From: JAHRAW01 sp965212085
GTDB taxonomy: Bacteria; Pseudomonadota; Gammaproteobacteria; Arenicellales; Poriferihabitantaceae
Reading direction: 5' to 3'
DNA length: 64,000 nt
Assembly (NCBI GenBank): GCA_965212085.1
Contig: OZ243042.1
Location: 1,054,001-1,118,000, forward strand
The notes under the pieces are model-generated. The model searched no databases and was not told the DNA's origin. It saw only the letters and a list, made by a program, of their open reading frames with translations. Both the position numbers and the translations under genes were made by a program. This document shows positions 33,245 to 42,492 of this stretch, in pieces (the stretch's first letter is position 1; the number at the start of each line of letters is the position of its first letter).

Positions 33245-35128
33245 CTAAGTTTCTAATCTTTTGGTTAAAATATTATCCCTTTCTCCCTCCAAGTTTTTGA
33301 TGACTTCCCTCGCATGATCAATCGCGCGTTGCTTTGTTTCTATTTGTTTTACGATTTCTTTTTGTATTTCTAGCGATGGGAGGGGGATTTTTATTTTTGA
33401 ATATTCGGAAATCCAATATCTTTTGTGCTCATCATGCCTGAATTTTAATGTTTGCATTATATGGAATAAAAAACGTATGTCCACCTTTTTCTTTTTCGCA
33501 TGCAAAATCTTCATTGCAGAAGATTTTACTTTAAAAGGGAAATCAACCAATTTTATTGCTGTTGTGAAATCATCAAAAATAATTACGGGCAATTTACTCG
33601 CAGGTAAAATACCATCTTGTTCGTTCGTATATCCCAATATAAATGTTTTGCCGGCGGTTAATACTGGAGTTTTGTAACTATCGTCATAGTCAATAGAGTG
33701 AACAATATATTTTGTTGGCTGTTCATACTCTAATATTGTGCCGAGTTCAACTAATGGCCATTTCTGATGTTCTCTTGCTTTGGCTTGCTTATACCGATCA
33801 CCGATTAAATTGTAGTCTTCACTTTTGGCAATCTTTTCTTTCCTCACATAAATAGCAATATCGTTCTTTATTTTTTTTCTGTTCTTCCACATTTCTACAA
33901 TATTCAGCGCCTCGGGCAAATCGTTTTTTGTAATCTCCCGCCTCTGCGCCCCAAGATCAAAACCATCATTTTCAATCTTCAAAAATAGAATTTCATCCGT
34001 TCTTTTAGCACGCTGATTGTCGAAAAAGAGAATGCTGGTTTTTACTCCTGAGTATGGATTGAAAACGCCCGGTGGCAAGGAGACCACAGCAAAAAGACCA
34101 TTCTCAACAAGCATTCGTCGTAGTCGCTTATAAGCGTTATCGCCTTTGAAAATGATCCCTTCCGGCACAATGATGCCGGCGCGCCCTTTGAGATTTAGGT
34201 GTTCCAGAATGTAGTCAACGAACAGTACTTCACTGCGTGTTGCCTGAATGGAGAATTTGTTGTGTGGACGAATTCCTCCTTTGGGAGTCATAAATGGCGG
34301 GTTAGCAAGGATGACATCAAATTGCTCGTTCCATCGTTGTTCACTTGTGAGGGTGTCGTACTCGTAGATTTTCGGATTGGAAAAGCCGTGCAGATACATA
34401 TTGACGAGGGATAGTTTCACCATGTCCGGCGCAATATCGTAGCCGACAATATGCTTCATCAACTTTTGCTTGTCGCCCGGTGTTAGCAAGTCTCCATATT
34501 TCCCCTTTGCCTTGTGCTTCCTTTTTGAGGAGTTTTTCTTGTAGATATGTTTGTATGCGGAAATCAAGAATCCCGCTGTTCCACAGGCGGGGTCCAGAAT
34601 TGTTTCCTTTTTCTGAGGGTCAACGACCTCAACAATGAAATCAATAATGTGCCGGGGAGTACGAAATTGCCCGGCGTCTCCCTGGCTACCGAGTATTGAA
34701 AGTAAATACTCGAAGGCGTTGCCGAGATTTTCGCTATGGTCGTATATAAACCCGTCTATCTCTTTCAGAAATAATGAAAGCGTTTCCGGGTTACGGTATG
34801 GCAAAAATGCGCCCTTGAAAATGTCCCTGAACAACTGGGGCAGATGCCGGTTTGTCGGCATTTTCTCGATTGCTTCTACATAAAGATCAAGACGTTCCTG
34901 CCCGGAAAGCCGTTTGTTCAATAATTTGTCCCAACCATATTTTGAAAAGCCGCCGACAAAATATTGTACCTTCAAGCCAACGCTTTTGCTCTCTTTGTCC
35001 ATATCGTCCATGAATTTATAGATAAGTGCAGTCGTGATTTGCTCCACCTGTGCCTTCGGATCGGGGACTTTCCCGACCAGAATATCCCGGGCAGCGTCAA
35101 TTTTGCGTTTAGTTTCTGTGTTTAGCAT
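33245..35128 (-). CDS. hsdM: Type I restriction-modification methyltransferase fused to a half specificity subunit
   Basis: This 627-residue HsdM has an N-terminal helical domain (1-130) and an N6-adenine methyltransferase core with motif I DPACGTAGFL (about 185) and motif IV NPPF (about 280). A C-terminal region (about 450-627) looks like one HsdS target-recognition domain: WPLVELGTILEYEQ start, then PLPSLEIQKEIVKQIETKQR and a coiled coil. No separate hsdS is present. An upstream in-frame GTG at 35140 is possible, but MLNTETKRKID is the usual HsdM start. Confidence 0.88.
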   Translation of the reverse strand: MLNTETKRKIDAARDILVGKVPDPKAQVEQITTALIYKFMDDMDKESKSVGLKVQYFVGGFSKYGWDKLLNKRLSGQERLDLYVEAIEKMPTNRHLPQLFRDIFKGAFLPYRNPETLSLFLKEIDGFIYDHSENLGNAFEYLLSILGSQGDAGQFRTPRHIIDFIVEVVDPQKKETILDPACGTAGFLISAYKHIYKKNSSKRKHKAKGKYGDLLTPGDKQKLMKHIVGYDIAPDMVKLSLVNMYLHGFSNPKIYEYDTLTSEQRWNEQFDVILANPPFMTPKGGIRPHNKFSIQATRSEVLFVDYILEHLNLKGRAGIIVPEGIIFKGDNAYKRLRRMLVENGLFAVVSLPPGVFNPYSGVKTSILFFDNQRAKRTDEILFLKIENDGFDLGAQRREITKNDLPEALNIVEMWKNRKKIKNDIAIYVRKEKIAKSEDYNLIGDRYKQAKAREHQKWPLVELGTILEYEQPTKYIVHSIDYDDSYKTPVLTAGKTFILGYTNEQDGILPASKLPVIIFDDFTTAIKLVDFPFKVKSSAMKILHAKKKKVDIRFLFHIMQTLKFRHDEHKRYWISEYSKIKIPLPSLEIQKEIVKQIETKQRAIDHAREVIKNLEGERDNILTKRLET

Positions 35129-35179
35129 CTGTTTGTCCACTCATTATTTTTGTTGAGTCTTAGTTGGTTGCTTAACTTC

Positions 35180-35758
35180 CTAAGACCCTTTTTTATCATT
35201 GTTCCAAATAAAGCCAATCGGCCGCTTTTCCGAAGTATCCGGTGGTATCGTAAGTTGTTGAATGAGGTCAAAGACGACTTTGAATTGCGCGTCATATTTT
35301 CGTTCCAGGTCATTGAGCTGTTGCGCCAATTTTTTATTGGAGGCCAACATCTGTCGCAGTTGCACAAAAGCACGCATAATTTCAACGTTGACCTGTGCGG
35401 CACACCTGCTACGCAGTACGCTTGACAGCATTGCCACGCCCTGCTCAGTAAAGGCATATGGTGGATAACGCCGCCCTCCCCGTTTTGAGGTCACAATTTG
35501 TGACCTCAAAGCCGCTGATGCCTCACCCGATATGACAGTTTGTGATCTCAAATAATCAAACTCTTCTTTGCTGAGTTGAAACATGAAATCAGCAGGAAAG
35601 CGCTCAATATTGCGCTTCACCGCCTGAACAAAAACCTTGGTTTCTACTTGATAAAGAGAAGCAAGGTCAGCGTCAAGCATAACTTTCTCTCCGCGAACAA
35701 GGAGGATATGACGTTCAATTTTGATCGCCGGCACAACTTTCTTTTGTTTTTTGACCAT
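35180..35758 (-). CDS. ORF6N-domain DNA-binding protein
   Basis: This 192-residue protein has the ORF6N domain (about 12-105): ERHILLVRGEKVMLDADLAS, LYQVETKVFVQAVKRN, FPADFMFQLS and YPPYAFTEQGVAMLSSVL. A coiled-coil tail (about 135-170) follows. ORF6N proteins are common in phage and mobile elements, often near type I systems. It sits between hsdR (6 bp) and hsdM (51 bp) and must be co-transcribed. A regulatory or anti-restriction role is possible but not shown. Confidence 0.88.
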   Translation of the reverse strand: MVKKQKKVVPAIKIERHILLVRGEKVMLDADLASLYQVETKVFVQAVKRNIERFPADFMFQLSKEEFDYLRSQTVISGEASAALRSQIVTSKRGGRRYPPYAFTEQGVAMLSSVLRSRCAAQVNVEIMRAFVQLRQMLASNKKLAQQLNDLERKYDAQFKVVFDLIQQLTIPPDTSEKRPIGFIWNNDKKGS

Positions 35759-35764
35759 TTCAGA

Positions 35765-38239
35765 TTAGATAAACTGATTCAGGGAAACATAGTCCTTTAC
35801 ATATTTTGGGACAATATCCCGCCATTCATCCAACGCCTCGTATTCTGCCATAGTGAAAGCACCGTAATCTCTCGGAAATCGCCCGTTAATTATTTGATCG
35901 CGAAACTCCTTGTCGCCGACATACACTTTCAGGAAATTTTTGATATTGAGAACGTGCTCGCTATCCGGCTTGTGAATTGAGATAAATTTATCGGCCTCTT
36001 CATCAAGTTGTTCACCCCTTGATTTAAAGCGATCAATCAAGCCGAACACTCGTTCCAGAAATTCCTGCCAGGTTAACTGTCGGTCAAGATTCACGCTTTT
36101 GCGAATCTTTTCAAGGGTCAGATACAGTTCCGGTTTGTTTTCATACTTTGCACGGGCAATTTTTACCGCTCGTGCCCATTCTCTTTGCTCTATCAATTTT
36201 TCGATTTCCTTGTCTTGACGAATTAATCCGCTGGCCTGTTTGTACAATTCGCGGTCAACCTTCATTCCTTCAACGCCGATTGGCGTTACCAGGATTTTCT
36301 TGATTTTGTCCGGGTCGAAAATTTCAATCTCATCAATAACCGTGGGTCCGTCACCATTTCCGTTTCCGCCGGCTGCAGGAGGCAGTATAAGCACCTCATC
36401 ATAATCGAAATCGTTCTCAAAGTATTCAAAATTTCCGAAGAAATCCAAAAACATAAACCTTTTTTTCGTTTCCTCGTGGGTTTCCTTGTTTTCATCCTCG
36501 TATTTGAAGGTAAATTTACGAGTGCCCCGCCCCTTGATCTGCACAAAATCAGTCGGTGAAAAGACCGGGCGAAGAAGGGCAAGATTCAAAATATCTTCGC
36601 AATCGTAGCCGGTCGTCATCATGCCAACGGTGACGCATGCCCGCGTTTTACTGGATTTGTAACCGGGCAGAAATTTTGTATATCCGTTGAGGTTGTTATT
36701 GGCAAAGTTAATAGTCATTTGTTGGGTATCCGAAATACTGGAAGTCACCTGTACGGCAAAATCCGACTGGTATTTATCCGGCCATACTTGGTGGGCGGCT
36801 TCATTGAGAATCTGTGTAATCTTGGAAGCGTGTTTCTGGCTTATACAGAAAATCAGGGTTTTGCCAATTTCTCCGCTTAGCGGGTCTCTCAAAGCGTTTT
36901 CTATTATGGACTGGCAAAAAACCATGTTGGTTTTTTCCGAAAAAAATTTCCTTTCAAAATCCGTGTGAACAAAAGCTTTCTCTACCTCTTCGCCTTCTTC
37001 GTTTTGAATCATCACGGCATAACCTTTTTCCGATAGCAACTCCGTAGTAATGTCGGTGCGCGCATCAACCGTTACGGGGTTGATAAGGTAGCCGTCCTTT
37101 ACTCCGTCAATCAGGGAATATCTAAATGTTGGTTCACCACTTTCACATCCGAATGTTTTGTAAGTGTCCATGAGCTGTCGTCTTTCCCAAGCCCGAGGGT
37201 CTTTATCGCTGATTTTTTCCGGGTCGGCGTTTCTCAGGTAATCTTTTGGTGTTGCGGTCAGTCCGAGTTTATAGCCAGTGAAATACTCGAAAACAGCGCG
37301 GCTGTTCCCACTGATTGACCGATGTGCTTCATCTGAAATCACGAGGTCAAAGTCCGTTGAGCAAAACAGGTTTTTATACTTGTTTTGCGAGGAAAGACTC
37401 TGAACGGTGGAGATTACGATTTCCGCTTTTCTCCAGTCTCCCCGGTTTTGTTTATAGATAACGGATGTGTAATCTTTCCCCAGATAGTGAACGAAATTTT
37501 TATACGCCTGATCCTCAAGTTCAAGGCGATCCACTAAAAACAAAATCCTGTTGGCATTTCCAGTACGCAGGAAAAGTTTAATAACAGCGCCGGAAACAAG
37601 TGTTTTGCCGGTGCCGGTCGCCATTTCAAAAAGGAACCGGTCGTTGCCCGCATCCGCGCTTTTTTGTAACGCTTGAATTGCTTCCAGTTGGTACGGGCGC
37701 AATATCCCCAATCCTTCATTGGAGATATAGTCTGCTTTGGTAGATTTGTCCTGATAACGAAGGTCGCTTTGATAATTCGGATTTTGCGAAATAGCAATGT
37801 AATTTTTGCTAACTTTTTCTTCGCTAAGGAGCGTTGCTTTAGGGGCAAAATTCGATTTTTCCAAAAGTGACTCTTGTGTTGGAAAATCCGTGATGATTTG
37901 CGGGTTTCCTCGATTTATATCCCAAAAATAGTGCGTATCACCGTTTGAAAGAATGATGAAAACAACTTTTTGAGATAGTGCATATTTGCGTGATTGCTCT
38001 TTGCCATACAGCGGATCTTCTTTCTTTGCTTCCAGAACGGCAAGCGGAAACCCTTTCTCATCAAGCAACAAGTAATCAGCAAATCCGATCTTGCGGGAGC
38101 CATCTTCCATGACAAGTTCCAGGTTTCTTTCCAGTTGGACGTTGGCGTGCCTATCTTTACCGCCCACCAATCTCCAAGCTGCCTTTTCAAGCAGTTTGTT
38201 TATCTTGACGCGGGCTTCTGCTTCTGTCGAATCAGACAT
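35765..38239 (-). CDS. hsdR: Type I restriction enzyme, motor/nuclease subunit
   Basis: This 824-residue HsdR has an N-terminal PD-(D/E)xK nuclease part (FADYLL...PLAVLEAKKED), helicase Walker A EMATGTGKTLVSG near 208, DEAH in VISDEAHRSISG, and motif VI-like IKGRGTRKF. The helical C-terminus contacts the methylase. It translocates DNA with ATP and cuts distant unmethylated DNA. The ATG at 38239 is preferred to a TTG five codons upstream. It is the first gene of the island operon, transcribed away from rng. Confidence 0.93.
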   Translation of the reverse strand: MSDSTEAEARVKINKLLEKAAWRLVGGKDRHANVQLERNLELVMEDGSRKIGFADYLLLDEKGFPLAVLEAKKEDPLYGKEQSRKYALSQKVVFIILSNGDTHYFWDINRGNPQIITDFPTQESLLEKSNFAPKATLLSEEKVSKNYIAISQNPNYQSDLRYQDKSTKADYISNEGLGILRPYQLEAIQALQKSADAGNDRFLFEMATGTGKTLVSGAVIKLFLRTGNANRILFLVDRLELEDQAYKNFVHYLGKDYTSVIYKQNRGDWRKAEIVISTVQSLSSQNKYKNLFCSTDFDLVISDEAHRSISGNSRAVFEYFTGYKLGLTATPKDYLRNADPEKISDKDPRAWERRQLMDTYKTFGCESGEPTFRYSLIDGVKDGYLINPVTVDARTDITTELLSEKGYAVMIQNEEGEEVEKAFVHTDFERKFFSEKTNMVFCQSIIENALRDPLSGEIGKTLIFCISQKHASKITQILNEAAHQVWPDKYQSDFAVQVTSSISDTQQMTINFANNNLNGYTKFLPGYKSSKTRACVTVGMMTTGYDCEDILNLALLRPVFSPTDFVQIKGRGTRKFTFKYEDENKETHEETKKRFMFLDFFGNFEYFENDFDYDEVLILPPAAGGNGNGDGPTVIDEIEIFDPDKIKKILVTPIGVEGMKVDRELYKQASGLIRQDKEIEKLIEQREWARAVKIARAKYENKPELYLTLEKIRKSVNLDRQLTWQEFLERVFGLIDRFKSRGEQLDEEADKFISIHKPDSEHVLNIKNFLKVYVGDKEFRDQIINGRFPRDYGAFTMAEYEALDEWRDIVPKYVKDYVSLNQFI

Positions 38240-38307
38240 GGTTTCAAGGTTCAAAAGAACTTAACATCAGGTAATATACAACATTGGCGATTTTTCCCTG
38301 CAACCCC

Positions 38308-38736
38308 TCACCCCCGATCAATCACACCAACCACCAACCGGTCCGCCCCACCCGATCCCGGTTCCAGTTCCAGGTAGTGGGTTGGTATGCCGAAGCTGAC
38401 CAGCCAGCCGTAGAGTTGGTCGGCCCATTGGCGGCCGGGGTCGCCGCCGGGGTAGCGGATGACGATGGTGATTTTGCCGTTTTCCTTGAAGCGGCGCAGC
38501 GCTTCGGTCACCGCCGGCAGGGCGGCTATGTTGTGTCCGTTGGCGTGTTGCGGCCACTGGGGGCGGGTCAGGATGTGCTCGTAGATGTCGCCGGCGATGG
38601 CGTCTATTCTGGGCACAAGCAGGCCGGTCAGTAGCAGGCCGGCGAGCAGCAGGCACGTCCGGGCCGGGAATTGGGCCGCGAACCGGGTCGCGAACCGGGC
38701 CGCAAAAGTAGTCGTAAAATTACTCGCTGACCACAT
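38308..38736 (-). CDS. Small exported protein downstream of rng, unknown function
   Basis: This 142-residue protein has an N-terminal hydrophobic segment (about 26-40, CLLLAGLLLTGLLV). A folded part follows, with YEHILTRPQWPQHANGHNIA, KITIVIRYPGGDPGRQWADQ and YLELEPGSGGADRLVVGV; the rhythm recalls OmpA-like or DUF modules. Its start overlaps the rng stop by 17 bp. A 12-nt tandem repeat at 38673-38707 encodes RFATRFAARF-like residues ahead of the membrane segment. Confidence 0.65.
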   Translation of the reverse strand: MWSASNFTTTFAARFATRFAAQFPARTCLLLAGLLLTGLLVPRIDAIAGDIYEHILTRPQWPQHANGHNIAALPAVTEALRRFKENGKITIVIRYPGGDPGRQWADQLYGWLVSFGIPTHYLELEPGSGGADRLVVGVIDRG

Positions 38737-40228
38737 CAAATTGCTCCTGCCGGTAGCCGGGTTCGGCTTGCAGTTCAATGGTTTTGCCGGTGGCCTGCTG
38801 CAACTCGGCGAGGCCGCCGGATTCGCTTTCCTGCAGACATTCTATGACCGCGCGGGAGGCCACCACCCGGTATTTTTCCGCCGCGCCTTTTGTGGCGTGC
38901 GTGGTATATGGAACGCGGCATTGGTGCGACTTGCGCAGGATTGCGCGGAAGATTTCATAACAGGTGGACTGCGCGGTTTTCCGCGCGCCCCGGCCGTCGC
39001 AGGCCGGGCACGGTTCGGTCAGCAGCCGCTCGAGGCTTTCGCGGGTGCGCTTGCGGGTGATCTCGACCAGGCCCAGGGAGGACATCCGGCTTACCTGGGT
39101 TTTGGTGGGGTCGCGGGCCAGTTCCCGTTCCAGCGCGCGCAGCACTTGATCGCGGTGTTCTTCAAGGCTCATGTCTATGAAGTCAACAATGACGATGCCG
39201 CCGATGTTGCGCACCCGCAACTGCCGCGCCAGCACCGCCGCCGCTTCCAGGTTGGTTTGGAAAATGGTTTCCTCGAGGTTGTGTTTGCCGACGAACGAGC
39301 CGGTGTTGATGTCCACCGTGGTCATGGCTTCGGTCTGGTCGAAGACCAGGTGGCCGCCGGATTGTAACCGCACGCGTTTTTCGAGCGCCCGCTCGAGGTC
39401 GTCTTCCACCGCGTACCGGTCGAAAATCGGCTGCGCTTCTGAGTAGTGTTGGATGCGGTCAACGGCGCCGGGGATCAACTCGGCGGCGAAATCCCGGACC
39501 GCCCGGCAGGTTTCAAGACAGTCTATGCGCACCTTCTTGATGCGCTCCCACGGCAGGTCGCGCACCGCGCGAATCGCCAGCGGCAGGTCTTGGTGGAGCA
39601 GGGCCGGGGCCGGGTTTTCGCTTTGCCGTTTGAGGATTGCCCGCCACGCGCGCACCAGGAATTCCATGTCGGCGCGCATCGCATCATGGCCGCTGTCCGC
39701 CGCCGCGGTGCGCACGATGAACCCGCCGGCGGCGGTGACCTGATCGCGCACCGCGGTAAAAACCGACCACAATGTTTCCCGAACCGCGGGCTCATCAACC
39801 CGCCGGGAGATGCCGGTGTAGTCGCTGTTGGGCAGGTACACGAGGCTGCGCGCGGCGAGGCTGATGCGGCCGCTGAGGCGCGCGCCTTTGTCGCCGATGG
39901 GATTCTTGACCGCCTGTACAGTGATTTGCTGGCCCTGGTGCAGCAGCGAAGTGATCGAGATTTGGGGGTCGGCCTGCTGATAGTTGCCGTGGGTTTCTTG
40001 ATCGGTGGCGAGGTCACGGGCGTGCAAAAAAGCGTTTCGCTCGAGGCCGACGTCCACGAACGCCGCCTGCATCCCCGGCAGTACGCGCATCACCCTGCCG
40101 AGGTACACGTTGCCGACGATGCTCCGGCTGCGGTGCCGCTCGATGAGAATTTCCCGGAGCACGCCGTTCTCCAGCAGGGCCACGCGGGTCTCCTGCGCGG
40201 TGGCGTTGATCAGCACTTCGTCGGTCAT
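38720..40228 (-). CDS. rng: Ribonuclease G
   Basis: This 502-residue RNase E/G family endoribonuclease processes the 16S rRNA 5' end and some mRNAs. The S1 domain (about 35-120) starts NVYLGRVMRVLPGMQAAFVD. The DNase I-like catalytic domain has the Mg ligands in DFIDMSLEEHR and DINTGSFVG, and the zinc-link CPACDGRGA is near 405. It has RNase G length and lacks the RNase E scaffold tail. The ATGA overlap with maf shows coupling. Confidence 0.93.
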   Translation of the reverse strand: MTDEVLINATAQETRVALLENGVLREILIERHRSRSIVGNVYLGRVMRVLPGMQAAFVDVGLERNAFLHARDLATDQETHGNYQQADPQISITSLLHQGQQITVQAVKNPIGDKGARLSGRISLAARSLVYLPNSDYTGISRRVDEPAVRETLWSVFTAVRDQVTAAGGFIVRTAAADSGHDAMRADMEFLVRAWRAILKRQSENPAPALLHQDLPLAIRAVRDLPWERIKKVRIDCLETCRAVRDFAAELIPGAVDRIQHYSEAQPIFDRYAVEDDLERALEKRVRLQSGGHLVFDQTEAMTTVDINTGSFVGKHNLEETIFQTNLEAAAVLARQLRVRNIGGIVIVDFIDMSLEEHRDQVLRALERELARDPTKTQVSRMSSLGLVEITRKRTRESLERLLTEPCPACDGRGARKTAQSTCYEIFRAILRKSHQCRVPYTTHATKGAAEKYRVVASRAVIECLQESESGGLAELQQATGKTIELQAEPGYRQEQFDVVSE

Positions 40229-40797
40229 TTGCGGTTCAGTTCTCCGAGCAGTTGCGCGGTCTCCCACAATGGCAGCCCGACCACGCCGCTGTAACTGCCG
40301 TTGATATGTTTCACAAACGCGCCGGCGGCGCCCTGGATTCCGTAGGCGCCGGCTTTGTCGAACGGCTCGTCGCAGTCGCAGTATTGTTCCAGTTGCCGCC
40401 GGGGGATGCGCCCGAAGGTGACCTCGGTGGCGCTCAGGCGATGCAGCCGGCGCGCGCGCTGATGACCCGGAGCGACCAGCGCCACCGCGGAAAAAACCGT
40501 GTGGGTATTGCCCGACAGACGCGCCAGCATGGCCACGGCGTGGCCGCGGTCCGAAGGTTTGCCGAGGACTTCATCGCCGATGGCCACGGTGGTGTCGCCG
40601 GCCAGCACCGCGTGTTCCGCGCCGCGCCGCTCAAACACGGTTTGCGCCTTGAGCAGCGCGAGGCGCACGGTCATGTCGCCGGGCGCCTCGCCGTTCAAGC
40701 GGCTTTCATCAACGCCGGCGGCCTCGGTGCGAAACCCGATGCCGAGCCGCGCCAGCATTTCCCGGCGTCTGGGGGATTCGGAGGCGAGAATCAGCAT
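40225..40797 (-). CDS. maf: Maf-like nucleotide pyrophosphatase
   Basis: This 190-residue house-cleaning NTP pyrophosphatase has the N-terminal LILASESPRRREMLARLG signature, the Asp/Lys active site AVLAGDTTVAIGDEVLGKP, and the C-terminal KAGAYGIQGAAGAFVKHINGSYSGVVGLPL. It hydrolyses modified or m7GTP/UTP-type nucleotides. It overlaps rng by four bases. Confidence 0.93.
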   Translation of the reverse strand: MLILASESPRRREMLARLGIGFRTEAAGVDESRLNGEAPGDMTVRLALLKAQTVFERRGAEHAVLAGDTTVAIGDEVLGKPSDRGHAVAMLARLSGNTHTVFSAVALVAPGHQRARRLHRLSATEVTFGRIPRRQLEQYCDCDEPFDKAGAYGIQGAAGAFVKHINGSYSGVVGLPLWETAQLLGELNRK

Positions 40798-40841
40798 GTT
40801 CAACGATTCACTCAACGTTCTACTCAACAATCTCAGCGATC

Positions 40842-41312
40842 TCAGCGATGATAGGGCAAGCCTTCGAGCAGCGAATAGCAGCGGTACATCTGCTCGGCGA
40901 CGATCACGCGTACCAGCGGGTGGGCGAAGGTCAGGGCCGACAACGACCAGGTTTCATCGGCGGCCCCCAAGAGTTGCGGCGGCAAACCTTCCGCGCCGCC
41001 CACCACCAGCGACACTTGCTCGCCGTGGCGCATCCACTCCTCCATTTGTTGCGACACTTCCAGGGTTGACCGGGTTTTGCCGCCACGCTCGAGAGCGATG
41101 ACGCGGCTGCCCGGCGGTATCGCCCGCGTGAGCCGCGCCGCTTCGCGCTGCGCGATTTTATCAAGGTCGGGATTTTTGCCGCGCCGCTCGGCGGCCACTT
41201 CGATGAGGTTGAGCGCACACCGGCCGTGGATTCTTTTGGCGTATTCGTGGTAGCCCTGGCGCACCCAGGCCGGCATTTTCTCGCCGATGACGACAACGTG
41301 GATGGTGAGCAT
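40842..41312 (-). CDS. rlmH: 23S rRNA pseudouridine-1915 N3-methyltransferase RlmH
   Basis: This 156-residue SPOUT methyltransferase acts on helix 69 of the 70S ribosome. The knot motif LVVGGAEGLPPQLL binds SAM and the C-terminus LALTFAHPLVRVIVAEQMYR (here SALTFAHP) with YHR completes it. It is one base-length class from E. coli RlmH (155 residues). It lies between maf and rsfS, as in many proteobacteria. Confidence 0.95.
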   Translation of the reverse strand: MLTIHVVVIGEKMPAWVRQGYHEYAKRIHGRCALNLIEVAAERRGKNPDLDKIAQREAARLTRAIPPGSRVIALERGGKTRSTLEVSQQMEEWMRHGEQVSLVVGGAEGLPPQLLGAADETWSLSALTFAHPLVRVIVAEQMYRCYSLLEGLPYHR

Positions 41313-41339
41313 GGATCGGGTATGGCGCGGGCGCGGGTG

Positions 41340-41807
41340 CTAACAATCCGCCGCCTGATTCAGCCCGGAACCGGAACCCGCACCCGCACCCGCACCGCTG
41401 CGCGGCCTCAGCAGTTCGCTCAGGGTTTCATCCCACAGGCTTTCCAGGTCGTAGCGTTCGCGGGTTTGCGCGCGCATGATGTGAACCACCACGTCGACAA
41501 AATCCACCAGCACCCAGTCGCGCTCCTGTTCGCCCTCCATTCCCAAGTGTTTCCAGCCGGCCTCGCGCATTTTGTCCAACACGCGCTCGGCGAGCGTCTT
41601 GACGTGGCGCTCCGAAGCGCCGGTGACGACGATCATGTAATCGGTGACGTCGGTCAGTTTGCGCACGTCGAGCAGCCGCGCCTGTTCGCCCTTGGCATCA
41701 TCCAGCGCCGCCAACGCGACTTCGCACATGCGCGCCGATTCGGATTTGGATGGAGCCGGGGATTTTGCCGCTCGCGCCGATTTGGGTTTTTTTGTTTTAT
41801 TGGCCAT
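41340..41807 (-). CDS. rsfS: Ribosome silencing factor RsfS with repeat-derived tail
   Basis: This 155-residue protein binds L14 and blocks subunit joining. The core (about 28-135) has KLTDVTDYMIVVTGASERHV and DWVLVDFVDVVVHIMR...RERYDLESLW. The Lys/Ala/Ser N-terminus (1-25) and the C-terminal RSGAGAGAGSGSGLNQAADC are extra. The latter is encoded by hexanucleotide repeats at 41365-41398. It overlaps nadD by 11 bp. Confidence 0.92.
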   Translation of the reverse strand: MANKTKKPKSARAAKSPAPSKSESARMCEVALAALDDAKGEQARLLDVRKLTDVTDYMIVVTGASERHVKTLAERVLDKMREAGWKHLGMEGEQERDWVLVDFVDVVVHIMRAQTRERYDLESLWDETLSELLRPRSGAGAGAGSGSGLNQAADC

Positions 41808-42480
41808 AAAGATTGTGTTCACGAATGTAGTCGCACACGCCGGGCGGTGTCAGGTCATGTATCTCGCCGCCGGCGGCGAGCCGCTCGCGCACCAGCGTGG
41901 AGGAGATGGCGACCGGCGCCGCCTCAACGAAAATGATTTTACCCGCCGCAGCGCGCCGCAGCTCATCGCTCGACTCGACCCGCGCGGCTTGCCACCAATC
42001 CGGCAACGGCTGCGGCAGCCGCCAGCCGGGGCGGGCGATGGCGATGATGTGCACGCTTTGTTGCAAAGCCCGCCAGCGGTGCCACGCTTCCAGTCCGAGC
42101 AGGGCGTCAAGCCCGACCATCAGGGCGTAGCGCCGCCCCGGTTGTTGTTGGCGCAGGGATTGTAGCGTATCAATGGTGTAGGACGGGCCCCGGCGTTGCA
42201 GTTCAAGGTCGTCCACTTCAAGCGCGAACGATGGTTCAGGTTGTTCATTGGTTTGTTCGCCGGCCACGGCGATGCGGGTCATCGCCAGGCGGTGTTCGGC
42301 GCCGGCGCGGGGTTGGCGGCGGTGGGGCGGGACGGCGGCGGGGAGGTAGATCACTTTGTCCGGCGCCACGCTTTGGCACACTTCCCGGAGCGGGGCGAGG
42401 TGGCCGTAATGAATGGGGTCGAAGGTGCCGCCGAAAAGGCCGCACAAGCCGGACAAGTTATCGCGGGCGTGGGACGACAA
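41797..42480 (-). CDS. nadD: Nicotinate-mononucleotide adenylyltransferase
   Basis: This 227-residue NadD makes NaAD from NaMN and ATP. It has the nucleotidyltransferase motif GLFGGTFDPIHYGHL near residue 15 and the C-terminal ISSTLVRERLAAG. It uses a TTG start: no ATG exists between the thioredoxin-like gene stop and the first motif. It lies in the conserved nadD-rsfS-rlmH order, and nadA of the same pathway is 1.2 kb away. Confidence 0.92.
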   Translation of the reverse strand: MSSHARDNLSGLCGLFGGTFDPIHYGHLAPLREVCQSVAPDKVIYLPAAVPPHRRQPRAGAEHRLAMTRIAVAGEQTNEQPEPSFALEVDDLELQRRGPSYTIDTLQSLRQQQPGRRYALMVGLDALLGLEAWHRWRALQQSVHIIAIARPGWRLPQPLPDWWQAARVESSDELRRAAAGKIIFVEAAPVAISSTLVRERLAAGGEIHDLTPPGVCDYIREHNLYGQ

Positions 42481-42492
42481 AACGGCGGCCGG

